From Parasponia andersonii (Eukaryota > Streptophyta > Magnoliopsida > Rosales > Cannabaceae): DNA of 64,000 nucleotides. Shown piece after piece: positions 23,641 to 34,778 of the stretch. The position numbers and the translations under genes are program-made. The stretch's first letter is position 1. Every line of letters starts with the position of its first letter. Location: the NCBI GenBank assembly GCA_002914805.1, contig JXTB01000126.1, forward strand, positions 815,372 to 879,371, given 5' to 3'. The notes below the pieces were generated by a model. It saw only the letters and a program-made list of their open reading frames with translations, ran no database searches and was not told the origin of the DNA.

Positions 23641-24990
23641 TCCCTTGATGATTCTTCATTAGCCGGATCATCAACAATTGGGTCAATATTTTTGCATGTA
23701 TTTACTTGCTCTCTTTCATGATTAGGAAAAAGATTAGTTTAAGCCCTTTGTTGTTGTTGCCTAGTCAAAATTTCTCCTTGTTGAGTTTTTTCATGATAAA
23801 CTCTTCGAACAATATAACAATCTGATGTAGTATGGTGCACTCTTTTATATAGCAATTAATATTTGGGATCTTATGTTGCTCCTTGTGTTGGTTATCTATT
23901 GGGCTGTGGACATTTCAGAACTCTATCTTCTATCCAGGCTCGCACTAAAATATTGATTCTATCTTTGGCAAGTGGCATTTCTGGCAGAACTAGTTGATCC
24001 CTTCTATTTGATTAGAGTCGATCAACTGTAGCAACCTCTTTTCTTCTTTTGGAGAAAGGTGGTCTGTTCCAATTTTCAATAGCAGTTCTTTTATTAGGCA
24101 TAGCTTTATACATTTTTGCTACTATTACTTCAGTGTTGCTGATTCTGAACATTAGTTTGGCAAAATTAGAGCTCATATATGATTTTTAATATGAACTTTG
24201 TATTCAGCTTGCATTCCATTGATGCATACTCGAATCAATTCTTTTTTAGAGATAATTTCTTTGCAATCAAGAGCTATTACTTTGAATCTATTTATATAGG
24301 AAATAAGTGATTCATCTTCCCTTTACGTTGTGCTAGAGAGATCGGATAAGCCCAACTTGCATTCTACTACAAAGAATTTTTTGCAAAATGTCGTTACCAA
24401 CTCTTCCCAGGTATTAATACTGCCTGCTGGTAAATTTATGAACCAAGAGTATGTTCGATCAGTGAGAGATTTTGAGAACTTTCTCAAGCTTAATTCATGG
24501 TCGCTGGCATAGACTCCCAGATCATCTAGGAAACCAATGACATATTCCCTAGTGTTTCCTTTCTTCTCATTAAATTTCTTAAATCGAAGACTAGTATAAT
24601 CATTCGGATATGACTTGGAAAGAATGCTAGCAAGATATGAAGGCTAAAAGTCCACCAGAGCAATAATCTTATTAGCTTTTTTTGCTTCAAACTTGAGCAC
24701 TTCTTGTAGTTCTTCTTTTTTAATAAAACTTTTGAAAGCTTCATTAACAGTACTTAAAGTTGTAGAAGTAGGATTGGTAGGGTCTTGATTTGATGCATGA
24801 GAATTATTGTTGTGATAGAGCTAGAGTAGAAGATTCGGGTCCATAAGATTTTTTGATATTGGTAATTCTTCGGAGAATTTTGGCATGAGATAATTACATG
24901 TCTGTTTGAGTTTGTCTCATACTATTTAGTAACACTGCTAATTTAGTAAGGAGAGATTGAGCTTTGGTATTGATTACCGAATTTTGCTAG
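23641..24990 (-). pseudogene. Element A gag remnant
   Basis: The minus strand carries a Ty3/gypsy Gag read across stops and frame changes. The capsid-like part near 24500-24180 contains ELVTTFCKKFFVVECKLGLS and then a SLISYINRFKVIALDCKE-like run (compare the usual 'F..RFF..L...Q...E.L..Y..RF'). A zinc-knuckle region near 23880-23790 has YKRVHHTTSDCYIVRR, a CxxH..HxTxxC-type pattern whose first Cys codon is now a stop. Upstream, the region to 25100 has no open frame. Assignment rests on motif order, not length. Confidence 0.6.
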
Positions 24991-25129
24991 TCTAACATTA
25001 TGTAGAAGGAAAGAAAAGAAAGAAATGAATTTTACAAGAGGAAATTTCAAGAAAGAGATGGATAAAAATTTGACAAAATTTCAAGACGAAGAATTAACAG
25101 AAATTTGACAGTTCTATATCTTTGTAGTG

Positions 25130-26224
25130 CTTATCAACTAATATAGCAACTAATATTTAAATTATGTAATTTAAATTACTCCTAAATTCGTGTAGAAGAG
25201 TTGTTTAGCAAGCTGAATTGTAGCATATATGACCCTTATTTGCAACTGCTCATATTATTTTTAGTACTTAATATCTGCAGATACTGTGACTCTAAGTTGT
25301 TTAGCAAGCAGAGTTGTAATGTATATGATCCTTATTTGCAACCGTTTACATTAAATTTAGTATTTTATATTCCTACTATTTATTTTCATTATTATTTATT
25401 TATATTTCTGACCGAATAAATGGAATCACTCGTGTCAGAAAAAACTAATTATTTTTTTGGTTGTTTCTGACCAAATAGTCGGTATAACCTATATTAGAAA
25501 CACTGGCTATCTAACACATGGTGACGGTTATTGAAACTACCTACACCTATTTACTTACATGTTGAGTTGTCAAAGACGCCAATAAATTTCTAATAAGTGG
25601 AATTATATCATTACGATTTTCCACTCCATTTCTCTATTTTCTACAATTATCTTGACAAATTGATATAAGGAGTAATTAGTACCACCAAAATCTATGATAC
25701 AAGAAATTTGAATGAAAATAATAAATTTTGTGATTAGATGAACCACAAAATTAAAAGTAGAAAATGATACAAGATGAGTGAAAATTCGGAACCCGAAATT
25801 TAGAGCAAAGATTCAAAATATAAAAGATCAAAAAGAGGAAGATGGGTTCGTGTACGAAAAAAAAATAGAATAAGGATTGGTTTAATAGAGTTTATATGAT
25901 ATATAATCAAACTAAAACTAATATGATATATATATATATATATGGAACAAGAACCGAGAGAATATACCAGTGAACTCTTTAAGAATATTATGGCATCATA
26001 TAAAAGAGTTAGAGTTTATATGGTAGATAAAATCAATTGATTTTGGTTAATAACCATTAGGAAAAAACGTAAGTGGAAGAGAGAAGTAATAGTCAGTGCT
26101 AAAAACAAAGAGAAAGAAAGACTTAAGAAGAATAATTGGAAAAAGTGACGGTACAAAGCAGGACTAAACAATATGGCTAGCTTCGAGGAAAGAAAAGTCG
26201 AAGTATTAATAAATAAAAGAGAGG

Positions 26225-26264
<40 letters not shown>
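25130..26264 (-). repeat. Right terminal repeat of element A, first part (5' LTR)
   Basis: 25660-26250 is a direct copy of 16507-17000 and beyond, while 25130-25660 is the reverse complement of 15749-16506. Short inverted repeats AATTACTCCT (about 25166) and AGGAGTAATT (about 25658) bound the inverted block. The copy is interrupted at 26265 by the LTR of element B and resumes beyond the assembly gap. Confidence 0.6.
26228..26264. repeat. (AT)n microsatellite at the element B insertion point
   Basis: The TA run in the right terminal repeat of element A. Element B starts immediately after it, so B inserted in or beside the run. Confidence 0.85.
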
Positions 26265-26268
<4 letters not shown>

Positions 26269-26952
26269 ATGGAGGTTTTATCAACAATAAATTTAGAAAA
26301 AATCAAGAGATGTGGCTTGTGTGAATTGAATTAATAATTAAAGCAAATAAGGAGAGAGGATTTTATAGTGGTTCAGCTCCGAAAAAGATGAGCCTACGTC
26401 CACTGTTTTTCCACTATTTTATGAAGAATTATGAACACTCAAGGTTACAACGTCTCGTTTGGATATTGGAAAAACTAAAGAGCAATTGGAATACTCAAAA
26501 CTTCCTCCTCCTTCGGAACATGGAGTCCCCTTTATATAGGCAAAGGTAACCCTATGTCCCTAGGATCCTAATCGTATAAACGGGTAACTATACAATTGGG
26601 TAATGTAAATTAAGTAACCATAATTGGATAACCATTCAAAACGGATAACTAGTTGATCATAAATAGGAGACTTCTGTTTCCCTTTCCTTGTAGGTTTCCT
26701 GTTTGACATAGCATATACTTGTTTCCCTTTTCTTTCGGAAGAGGTCACCCACCACCTATACAGAAAGAGACGTACATACTTATGCAAAAAGAGACTTCAC
26801 GGAGATGGTCGCAGATAACCCACGGAAGAGATCGCACATAATCATCACGGAGGAGGTCGCACATAATCATCACGGAGGAGGTCGCATATAATCATCACGG
26901 AGGAGGTCGCATACAACCCTTATGCGACCTTTGGATTTTAGACCGCACAACA
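26265..26952 (-). repeat. Element B 3' LTR (left)
   Basis: 688 bp running from TGTTGATGGAGG to CCGCACAACA (plus strand), i.e. TG...CA. On the minus strand it begins TGTTGTGCGGTCTAAAATCC, matching the start of the element C LTRs, and its end region (CAGTGGACGTAGGCTCATC..) also matches C. A TATA motif (CTATATAAAGG on the minus strand, about 26530-26540) is the likely LTR promoter. It is about 75 bp longer than the C LTR, mainly because of the 25-bp repeat array. Confidence 0.9.
26803..26922. repeat. 25-bp tandem array in the element B LTR
   Basis: ATCATCACGGAGGAGGTCGCA-type units, 25 bp each, three near-perfect plus one or two degenerate copies. They lie in the upstream (U3-like) part of the LTR. 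Element C has only single GGTCGCATGA / GTGCGAC-like motifs there. Confidence 0.85.
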
Positions 26953-26970
26953 ATTGCCCCCCAGCTCCAT
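26953..26970 (-). other. Element B polypurine tract
   Basis: On the minus strand ATGGAGCTGGGGGGCAAT lies immediately before the 3' LTR start TGTTGTGCGG, as expected for the plus-strand primer of reverse transcription. Element C has GGAGCTGAGGGGAAAAT at the same place. Confidence 0.8.
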
Positions 26971-27322
26971 TAGTTCTTTAGGACGAAATGGAGCTTCCAA
27001 TTATCGCGCGATCTTAAAAATGTGATGTCATAACCTAAACGTGAGGTCTGAATAGTCGAAGATCCGCCAGATTTCAAATCCCATCCCTCAAGATCACGCG
27101 TCTCTCTTTTCTGTCAGAACGGAACACGTGTAGCTTTTTCTAAGAAAGAGCGGAATTCGAGAAAGTCTAATGATATCAACCGTCACTCTTTTAAAACCAA
27201 ATCTTTTCAAATTTTAAACAATCCTGACTTTTCGGATAGAATCAAATCCCGCGCAATCTTCAGCCTTCAGATTTAAAATTCAAACTCTCTGATCTACGGC
27301 TGTGATTTAATGGTACCTGGGT

Positions 27323-27330
27323 TATAAATA
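27323..27330 (+). promoter_or_regulatory. TATA box of the antisense gene in element B
   Basis: TATAAATA in GGGTTATAAATATCAGAAAC. It lies about 30-40 bp upstream of a pyrimidine-rich leader (CTGTTTCATTTTACCGTTTC) that runs into the untranslated first exon of the gene at 27901-30049. Confidence 0.6.
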
Positions 27331-27359
27331 TCAGAAACCATCCCATCCTGTTTCATTTT

Positions 27360-27900
27360 ACCGTTTCTATCTCAGAAAACATCAGAAATCCCAAAGAACC
27401 CTAGCGCCGTTTTATCTCTCAGCTCGCTCAAATCATCGCTTCTTCTCCGACGAAGTCTTGAATCATCTCAAACCTTCCACTTCTGAAGAAAGGTCAGTTT
27501 ATTTCTTCTCTTATTTCTTCTATTCTTGAAAATGATTTCAATCTGGGAATAAATACTCATTTCACCGAAGTGAAACGAGAGATTTTTTATACTCCCCATC
27601 TTTCAGTCTAGGATAGAATTTCTAGATATCAATTAGAAATGAACCTATGAAAAGAATTTCTAGGGTCTGATACCCTATTTTATTCTCAATGAACTGCTTG
27701 TTCATTTACTGATGAACTACTCGAATACTTTCTGATGAACTGCTCGAACACTTTCTGATGAACTGCTCGAACACTTTCTGATGTATCCGTAGACCATTTA
27801 GGAATGAGCTTGCTTATTTAGTATAATTTTAGGATGAATACCCAGAATGCTAGCATAGTGGAAATCTTCGGTATCTGAATCCCTGCGTATTTCTTTACAG
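27360..27900 (+). other. 5' leader exon and leader intron of the antisense gene
   Basis: The leader exon runs to GAAGAAAG|GTCAGT (27491/27492). The following sequence is U-rich and ends TTCTTTACAG|ATG at 27900/27901, a textbook acceptor placed exactly at the start codon. Within the intron a 23-bp unit TGATGAACTGCTCGAACACT.. is repeated three times (27710-27778). Element C keeps the equivalent donor (AAAAAG|GTTAGC on the minus strand, near 52337), which supports a real intron. Confidence 0.6.
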
Positions 27901-30049
27901 ATGTCTAGTAGTGAGGAATTTAGGGAAGGAAATATTTTTTCTGGAGAATCTAACTCAAGTGTTAGCTCCATTAACCTTGAGGATTATCTCGAGCTGGAAC
28001 CCTAGATTGAAATAATAGGGGCAAGACAGAGTAGTCCTCGAATAGGCGATCTTCCCCAGGATCAGTGGCCCAGACACATAAGGGATGCCCCAGCATTTTC
28101 ATCTGGCTACCAGTATATAGAGGGGAACTGGTCATGTACCAATGTCCGGACGAGCTGCACATTGAACAAACTCAGAAAAATAGCGAGCAGCTACAAGATC
28201 GCTATCCCCCTTCATCTACCAATGGAATTTAACTGACCACACACTCCCCCTCATGAACTCATTTCCTTTTCTGAGACAGTCCTCAAGTGTGGTGTGCATC
28301 TCCCACTCCATCCATATATAAAATCAATCATCGATTATTATGGGGTCGTCCCTTTTCAATTGACCCCTAATACTTATAGATATATGGTAGGTTTGTATAT
28401 TCTGTATCATAAACTAGGTTTAGAAACCCCCTCACCTGAAGAATTCGCTTGGTTCTACCAAGTAAAGTCAAATCCGTCAGATCTCGGCTTCTTCTATGCG
28501 AGCAAGTGGTCGAATCAAGCAATAAAAACGATCTACGGGGTTCGCAACAACATGGGAAAATGGAAAAATCCATTTTTCCATTTTGACTATGCAGCTAATG
28601 GCTTCTTTCAAAATCCCGGTAGGTAGTCTTCCAATTTATTGTCTTGTTTATATATTTATTCTTATACTGATCGCATTCCAATGTCATCACAGATAATAGG
28701 GATCGACCCGGAATCTCCAGGGATCAGCTCGCAAGAGTATATAAGATCAACGACCTTCCAGTTGAAGAATTTAACTGGAAGGTACTAGGCACAACGAAGA
28801 ACTTGGTCGCTTGCGGTCTGATTCCGAAGGGTGCCGCATTCCTAGATCCCCCAGTTCTCTCCTCCAGGCCATCGAGTTCGAAGAAGAAACCAAGGAAGAG
28901 GACGGACTTGGGTGCCTCGTCCTCTAGGATTAGAAAAAGAAAGGCATCGGCCACACCACCTCGCTCAGAGCCTTCATCTCCAGAGACCGTGTCCCCACCA
29001 GCTCCTCAACCAGCTCCACAAGAAGGTAATCACACGCTCATTCTAATTACCTTTCTATTATGTTTCCTCGCTCACTAACATATTCTGTACAAAGATGGTC
29101 ATTGGTAGCGGTCTGCGAGCACCTCCATCAACTCTCGGGTCAATGGCAAAAACCAAAACACCCGAGAGTACTCCACCATCGAAAGGGAAGGAGAAGGTTG
29201 ACTGCGCGAAGAAGAGAAAAGTCGCCTTCGAGGACGTCCCAGCGAGCTCGCCCCCTCCACAATCATCTCAGCCAGCGAGCACTCCCGAACCTCCTACCGA
29301 GAATGCCACTTCTTCGGAACCGAACTTGGCAGATAAAGGCGACGAGCTCTTCGCACTCCTTAACCAACTACCAGAGAAGGCTGGTATGAGCGCAACCTTT
29401 ATCGACTGCTTCACGTCTGAAGAGGGTTGGGAGCGAATGAAGCGACGTTCTGCCAAGGTCGCTTTCGGATCTGCAATGAGGATGCTGGCGAATGTAAGCT
29501 TCTCAATCTTCTCTTCACATACTCTTTTGACGTTAACTTGGAGATTTACATATTTTTTTTTTTTAGACTGCGGCTGCTGCTGTCCTGATGCACGATCCAG
29601 TTCTCGAATACTTAGAGAAAGCTGAGAAAGTCGATGAAATAACTCAAGCATTCGAGAACTCGGAAAAGGCTTGGGAGGAGGAGAGAGCGAACTTCCACTC
29701 AGAGAAGCAGCAGATGCTCGAGGACCTAAACAAGGAGAAACTCGCCAAGGAAAATCTCGAGGAGAAACTCAAAGAGCTTGAGAAGGTCGTTTCTGAGTAT
29801 CCGGACCGTATGAGAGAAGCGACCACCGAGGCGGTTCACAAAGCCATCGAGGAGTTTAAAGCGACCGAGGTCAAAGAACTCGAATATAAGGCTAGCGATA
29901 TCGCCTCGTCGACCATCATTTTCAACATATTCTGCGAGCATCCGGATTTTGACTTCTCCATCCTTGGCGAGGATGTGGTCGAACTTGTGCAGAGCTGGAA
30001 AGAGGATACGTCCAAGACTGGAGATGACGGCGCGAGCCCTTCCACATGA
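27901..30049 (+). pseudogene. Antisense gene of element B (Transposase_28-like N-terminus, coiled-coil C-terminus)
   Basis: Four coding exons: 27901-28618, 28693-29025, 29095-29493, 29567-30049. Exon 1 starts MSSSEEFREGN and holds the conserved globular part (SIIDYYGVVPFQLTPNTYRY; LETPSPEEFAWFY; GKWKNPFFHFDY), which resembles the plant 'putative gypsy type transposon' (Transposase_28) domain. Exons 2-3 give a Pro/Ser/Lys-rich linker with basic KKKPRKR and RKRK patches (possible nuclear localisation). Exon 4 is an Asp/Glu/Lys-rich coiled coil of about 90 residues, ending in a conserved EHPDFDFSILGEDVVELV segment. In-frame stops at 28003 (TAG, codon 35) and 28234 (TGA, where element C has Arg CGA) and a poor exon 2/3 junction disable it. 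The gene faces gag-pol tail to tail. Antisense ORFs between integrase and 3' LTR are known from Tat-clade elements; their role is unknown. Confidence 0.8.
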
Positions 30050-30700
30050 TGTGTTTTTTGTTTTTTTTTTTTTTTAAACAATGCGGGCTTTGTCTCCTTT
30101 TTGTATGGATGACTTTTTTTTAATAAATATCATTTTTCCTTATATGCTCCTGTAAAATAATTAAAAGAAACAACAGTAATTTTAACTAAGTAGTCAATCA
30201 CAAGTGATCGATCAGTACGCTTTTAGCGATTTAAATCCGACTAACTTAAAACGAGTTTTAAGTGTTAGGATAGGTTAGGTCGCTTAAGAAAATAGTTAAT
30301 ACGAGTGATGCAAACTCTAACTGTATTTCAAAAGTTCCATGTCAAAATAAAACATAGCAATATATCACTTCGAACAACGAACGTTTTGTTTAGTTACTTT
30401 TCTGTTCGAGGAGGGAAATTGCGTAATACGACATGCTGAGGCATGAAGCGAGGAGAAAATCCTAGGATTTTAAGGAGATTCAGACACTTCGACGATCTAA
30501 AATCCTGTCTCCTCTAAATGGACGTTTACATAGTCCCTTAGGAAACAAGTAGGAGATAACTCTGATCCCACTGCCCCCTGAGTTTTATGGTGTCCGAAAA
30601 CTGCCATAAAACTATAAATGAAGAATAGCCGAAGTAATAACCGAGTTGAAGTAATAGCCGAAGTATTATTGAATATTAATGAAGAAGACATCATGAAGAA
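30050..30700. other. Spacer between the antisense gene and pol of element B
   Basis: Non-coding sequence between the two convergent genes. Much of it is conserved in element C (49000-49560), including a purine-rich tract listed separately and the phrase CCTAGGATTTTAAGG / CTTAGGATTTTCTCC. Confidence 0.6.
30566..30582 (-). other. Internal polypurine-like tract of element B
   Basis: On the minus strand CTCAGGGGGCAGTGGGA lies about 120 bp after the end of pol. Element C has CTCGGGGGGCAGTGGGA at 49089-49105. It resembles a polypurine tract but lies several kb from the LTR. It may be a second plus-strand priming site. Confidence 0.5.
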
Positions 30701-32158
30701 TTATTGATAATAACGACGAAGCTGTTCAGCATTCCAGGCATGCTCGGCCTTTTGTCCACTAATGCAAGCTAAATTATATGTTCCAGGTCGAATGACATTA
30801 TCAATAACATAAGAGCCTTCCCAAGAAGGACCGAACACACCAGCACCATGCTCTCTATTATTAGGTAGAACTCGTCGAAGGACAAGATCTCTAACTTCAA
30901 AATGTCTACCCTTGACTTTGGAATTATAATATCGAGCAGTGCGCCGTTGGTATGATGCAATTCGGAGCTGAGATTGTTCATGCCGCTCTTCTAAAAGATC
31001 AAGTTCAACTCTCAGCAATACATCATTCTATTTTTGCTCATAAATAGATCGCCGCAGGGAGCCCGCACCAATTTCAACAGGAATCATCGCTTCATATCCA
31101 TAAGCCAATGAGAATGGACTCTCTCCTGTAGTAGTTCGTTGTGTGGTGCGATAAGCCTATAATACTTCTGGAAGTACTTCTGGCCAAACTCCTTTATGTT
31201 CCTCCAACTTTGTCTTTATATTTTGCTTGAGTATTTTGTTTATCGCTTCAACCTGCCCATTGGCCTGTGGATGGACAACAGCGGAGAAGCCCTTTTTGAT
31301 GCCCAAGTTATTGCAGAAGTCACGGAACTCGTCGCAATCGAACTGCTTTCCATTATCAGATATTATGGTATGTGGTATACCATAACGACAGATTATAGAT
31401 TTATAAATGAAATCTATCATTTTCTTCACAGAGATGGTGCTCAAGGCTTCGGCTTCCGTCCATTTTGTAAAGTAATCGACTACGACCACCGCATACTTCA
31501 AACCACCTCGCGCTAATGGAAGCATCCCGATAATATCAATTCCCCACACAGCAAATAGCCATGGACTAGTCATCGAAGTTAAAGGAACAGGTGGTTTTCT
31601 AGGAATGGTCGCAAATCGCTGACATTTATCGCATTTCCTAGCAAATTCCAATGTATCCATCTTCATAGTTGGCCAAAAGTACCCTTGTCGAAGAATCTTA
31701 TTCGCGAGCGCTTGCCCCCCAGAATGATTCCCACATATCCCTTCGTGAATTTCCCTCATAATGTAACGTGTTTTTTTATCATTGACGCACAATAATAATG
31801 GCGAGCTGAAACTCCTTCGATAAAGTTGTTCATCCTGAATGATATAGCGAGCCGCTTTCATGCGAAGCCGCCTTGCATCGTCTTTATCTTCAGGGAGATC
31901 GCCGCTTTGTATATATCGGATTATGGGATCCATCCACGATGGTTCCTCATCAACCGGCATAATTACTTGGAGTTCGACCTCGATGCTCGGTGAGATAAGA
32001 AATTCAACGGGAACTACTTTCAATAATTCTGCATCCTTCGTCGAAGCGAGCTTAGTGAGTGCATCTCCCCGGGTGTTTTTAATACGAGGAAGAAGCAGTA
32101 TGTCATTTGTGTCGAACGTTAAGAACAACTGCTGCACCTTCTTCAAATAGGCCATCAT
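30701..32158 (-). pseudogene. Element B integrase
   Basis: The region begins with a linker from RNase H (MMAYLKKVQQLF..). It then has the HHCC zinc-binding part (HEGICGNH, then CDKCQR), the core with all three catalytic acidic residues (WGIDIIG; IISDNGKQF; NGQVEAINKILKQN) and a C-terminal domain ending in HAWNAEQLRRYYQ*. The last coding base is at 30701. Two stops interrupt it: at 31157 a TAG replaces the Trp of LPEVLWAY (as in element C), and near 31022 a TAG follows YEQK. Both are single C-to-T or G-to-A changes. Otherwise the reading frame is intact over about 480 codons, so it was functional until recently. It would act in the nucleus to insert the cDNA. Confidence 0.85.
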
Positions 32159-33109
32159 CTTCTCTCCTCTCGCTTGATAATCACCCTTAACCTAACAGAC
32201 GACCAGCTGGGAGTCACTATACACCTCGATTGCTTCGACCTTCATTTCCTGTGCGAGCTTTAGGCCAGCTATCAGTGCTTCGTATTCGGCCTCATTATTT
32301 GACGCTGGGAATTTGAAGCGAAGTGCATAATGAATATTGTGCCCTTCAGGGCTGATTAAAACTATGCCTGCACCTGCTCCATTCTTATTCGATGACCCGT
32401 CAACATAAAGCTTCCACAACTTTGATGTATCTGAAACAGGTTTCTCGAGTACTTCCATGGGAAGATTGACGTCGTATGTAAATTCTACGATAAAATCTGC
32501 GAGGGCTTAACCCTTTATAGCAGTGCGAGGTTGAAAATTGATGTCAGATTGACTCAATTCAACAGCCCACTTAAGCAGCCGCCCTGACGTCTCAGGTTTC
32601 TGTAAGACCTGTTTCAGCGGGAAATTCGTAAAAACCCGGATGGAGTGAGCATGGAAGTAAGGCCGAAGCTTTCTTGATGCAATGACGAGTGTCAGCGCCA
32701 ATTTTTCCATCTCTGGATACCTGGTTTCAGCGTCAAGTAATCTCTTACTCACATAATACACAGGTCGCTGAATATTTGCCTCCTCGCGAATTAATGCGGC
32801 ACTCGTCGCATACTTAGAAACAGCGAGATACAGGCATAATTCTTCTCCCGGATTTGGTTTCGACAAGAGTGGAGGGGAACCCAAGTATTTTTTCAATTCT
32901 TGGAACGCCTGCTCGCATTTCTCAGTCCACTCGAACCTTTTTGATCCCTTCAACACCTCAAAGAAAGGTTGGCATTTATCGGTTGATCTGGATACAAACC
33001 GGCTGAGAGCAGCTACTCTTCCTGCTAGGCTTTGCACATCCTTGGGTTTACGAGGAGATTGCATATCAATCAATGCTTGTATTTTCTGAGGATTTGCTTC
33101 GATCCCTCA
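32159..33109 (-). pseudogene. Element B RNase H and connection domain
   Basis: The connection begins after RT with MIDMQSPRKPKDVQSLAG and a KPNPGEELCLYLAVS segment (tether). The true RNase H follows with LYVDGSSNKNGAGAGIVL (first catalytic Asp), NNEAEYEALIAGL (Glu) and VYSDSQLVV (Asp). Stops at 32507 (TAA for CAA) and 32192 (TAG for a Gln codon; C has Gln) break it; each is a C-to-T change. Duplicate RNase H-like domains are usual in Tat-type elements and fit the arrangement here. Confidence 0.8.
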
Positions 33110-34372
33110 CTGGTTGACCATAAAACCCAGAAATTTTCCAGATCCCACTCCAAATGCAAACTTCTGGAGATTCAGCTTCATCTGGTATCTCCAGAGGATT
33201 TTGAACATCTCATCAAGGTGCTTGATGTGATCTTCAGCTTTCTCCGACTTGACTAGCATATCATCGACGTATACCTCCATTGTCTTGCCAATTTGTTTTG
33301 CAAACATCATATTGACAAGACGTTGGTAGGTTGCTCCCGCATTGATAAGTCTGAAGGGCATCTTTTTATAACAGTATAACCCTCGATCAGTGATGAACGA
33401 AGTGTGTTCTTCATCCAGCTCGTACATGGGGATTTGGTTGTATCCTGAATACGCATCCATGAAGCTTAAAAGTTCATGCCCCGACGTCGCATCTACAAGC
33501 TGATCAATTCTCGGAAGAGGAAAGCTGTCTTTAGGACACGCCTTATTGAGATCGGTGAAATCAATACAGGTCCTCCACTTCCCATTAGGTTTTTTCACCA
33601 AGACCGGATTTGCAAGCCAGTCAGGGTAAAAAGATTCTCTTATGAACCCAATTTCGAGCAATTTCTCCACCTCTTCCTTTAATGCGACGTAACGTTCTGG
33701 ATTCATGGCCCTTCTCTTTTGTCGCACAGGCTTTTTTGATGGATCTATGTTAAGACGGTGGGATATGATCCTTGAATTAATCCCTATCATATCCGAATGC
33801 TGCCATGCAAAGACATCCAAATTAGACCTCAGAAAAGTAATCAGTGAAGCTCGCACAGGTCCTTGAACCTCCGTTCCAATCTTCAAAGTCCTGGAAGACA
33901 GATCGAATGATAAATCTTCCAGGTCTTCAACGGGTCCAGTTTTGACTTTGTCAATTTCTCGAGGATTGAAGTCTTCATTGGTTATTTCGATTGACGCTCT
34001 CACTGATGATTCGACTGACGCTTTATCTGACGATCCGACTGGAGCTTTGCTCGCTGCCTCGGCTGACGTTTTGTCCGCTGTCACGACTGACGCTTTGTTC
34101 ACTGCCACGACTGACGCTTCATCCGCTGCCACGACTGACGCTTCATCCGCTACCACGACTGACGCTTCGATTGCTTCTTCTGGCAAGTGGACCATCATTG
34201 TGCAGGACGTCGCATCCTTTGCTGCGAGTTTCAGCGAGTTGTTATAGCAAGTCCTCGCATCATACTGATTTCCTCGCACCTCGCCTACCCCATGTTGGGT
34301 CGGGAACTTCATTGTTAGATGATAGATCGAGGTGACAGCTCGAAGTTCCCTTAATGCTGGTCTTCCTAGCAC
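33107..34372 (-). pseudogene. Element B reverse transcriptase
   Basis: 421 codons remain open. After the end of the protease domain comes a repeat-rich spacer (see 33990-34170), then DVFAWQHSDM, then the RT proper: KKPNGKWRTCIDFTDLNKAC, FPLPRIDQLVDATSGH, FMDAYSGYNQI (first catalytic Asp), YVDDMLVKS (catalytic Asp pair), LNLQKFAFGVGSGKFLGFMV. The frame ends at 33107 with TGA where element C has CGA (Arg) in NQRGIEA, a CpG transition. All catalytic residues are present. It copies the element RNA into DNA in virus-like particles. Confidence 0.85.
33990..34170. repeat. 30-bp coding minisatellite between protease and RT of element B
   Basis: About six degenerate 30-bp units (GACTGACGCTTCATCCGCTG on the plus strand) encode a 10-residue repeat of the form EASVVAADxA on the minus strand. 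Element C has only a short version at 45197-45260 (EVSSEASSKASREASGKTS), so copy number has changed between the two elements. Confidence 0.8.
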
Positions 34373-34770
34373 AGCATTGAAGGTAGATTAGCATTGAAGG
34401 TAGATGGGCAATCTACCACTAAAAACTGGGTCATTATTGATGAAACCCTTGGAAAGGTCCCAACGCTGACCATCAGTTCAATCATGCCCATAGGCATCAG
34501 GCTGTCACCAGTAAAACCATAGAGGGGAGTGGCGGCAGGCTTCAGGTCGCTCTCATTCAACCCCATCTTTTTGAAGGCATCGAAATATAAGATGTTCACA
34601 ACACTTCCGTTGTCGACCAATACTCGCCACAACTGTGTGCTTCCACAGTTAATTTTTACGACCAGCGCGTCATTATGTGGATAATGGACTTCCTTTGCAT
34701 CTTGCTCTGTGAAGGTAATATCTATTTTTGGTACTCGTTGAAACTTGTGTGGTCGCTGATCAAGATGCAT
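34366..34770 (-). pseudogene. Element B protease region
   Basis: Begins with MHLDQRPHKFQRVPKIDITF, then HPHNDALVV-like and QLWRVLVDNGSVVNILY. The last is the retropepsin flap/active-site region, where D-N-G replaces the common D-S/G-G motif, as also in element C (LIDNGSVVDILY). The frame overlaps the RT frame after a short frameshift near 34370-34390, where a 20-bp GCATTGAAGGTAGAT phrase is duplicated. That duplication breaks the polyprotein. Confidence 0.7.
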
Positions 34771-34778
34771 GACGTTGG

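Noticed and set aside
26800..26925. CRISPR-like regular repeats
   Set aside because: The 25-bp units follow each other without unique spacers inside a plant LTR. It is a simple tandem array.
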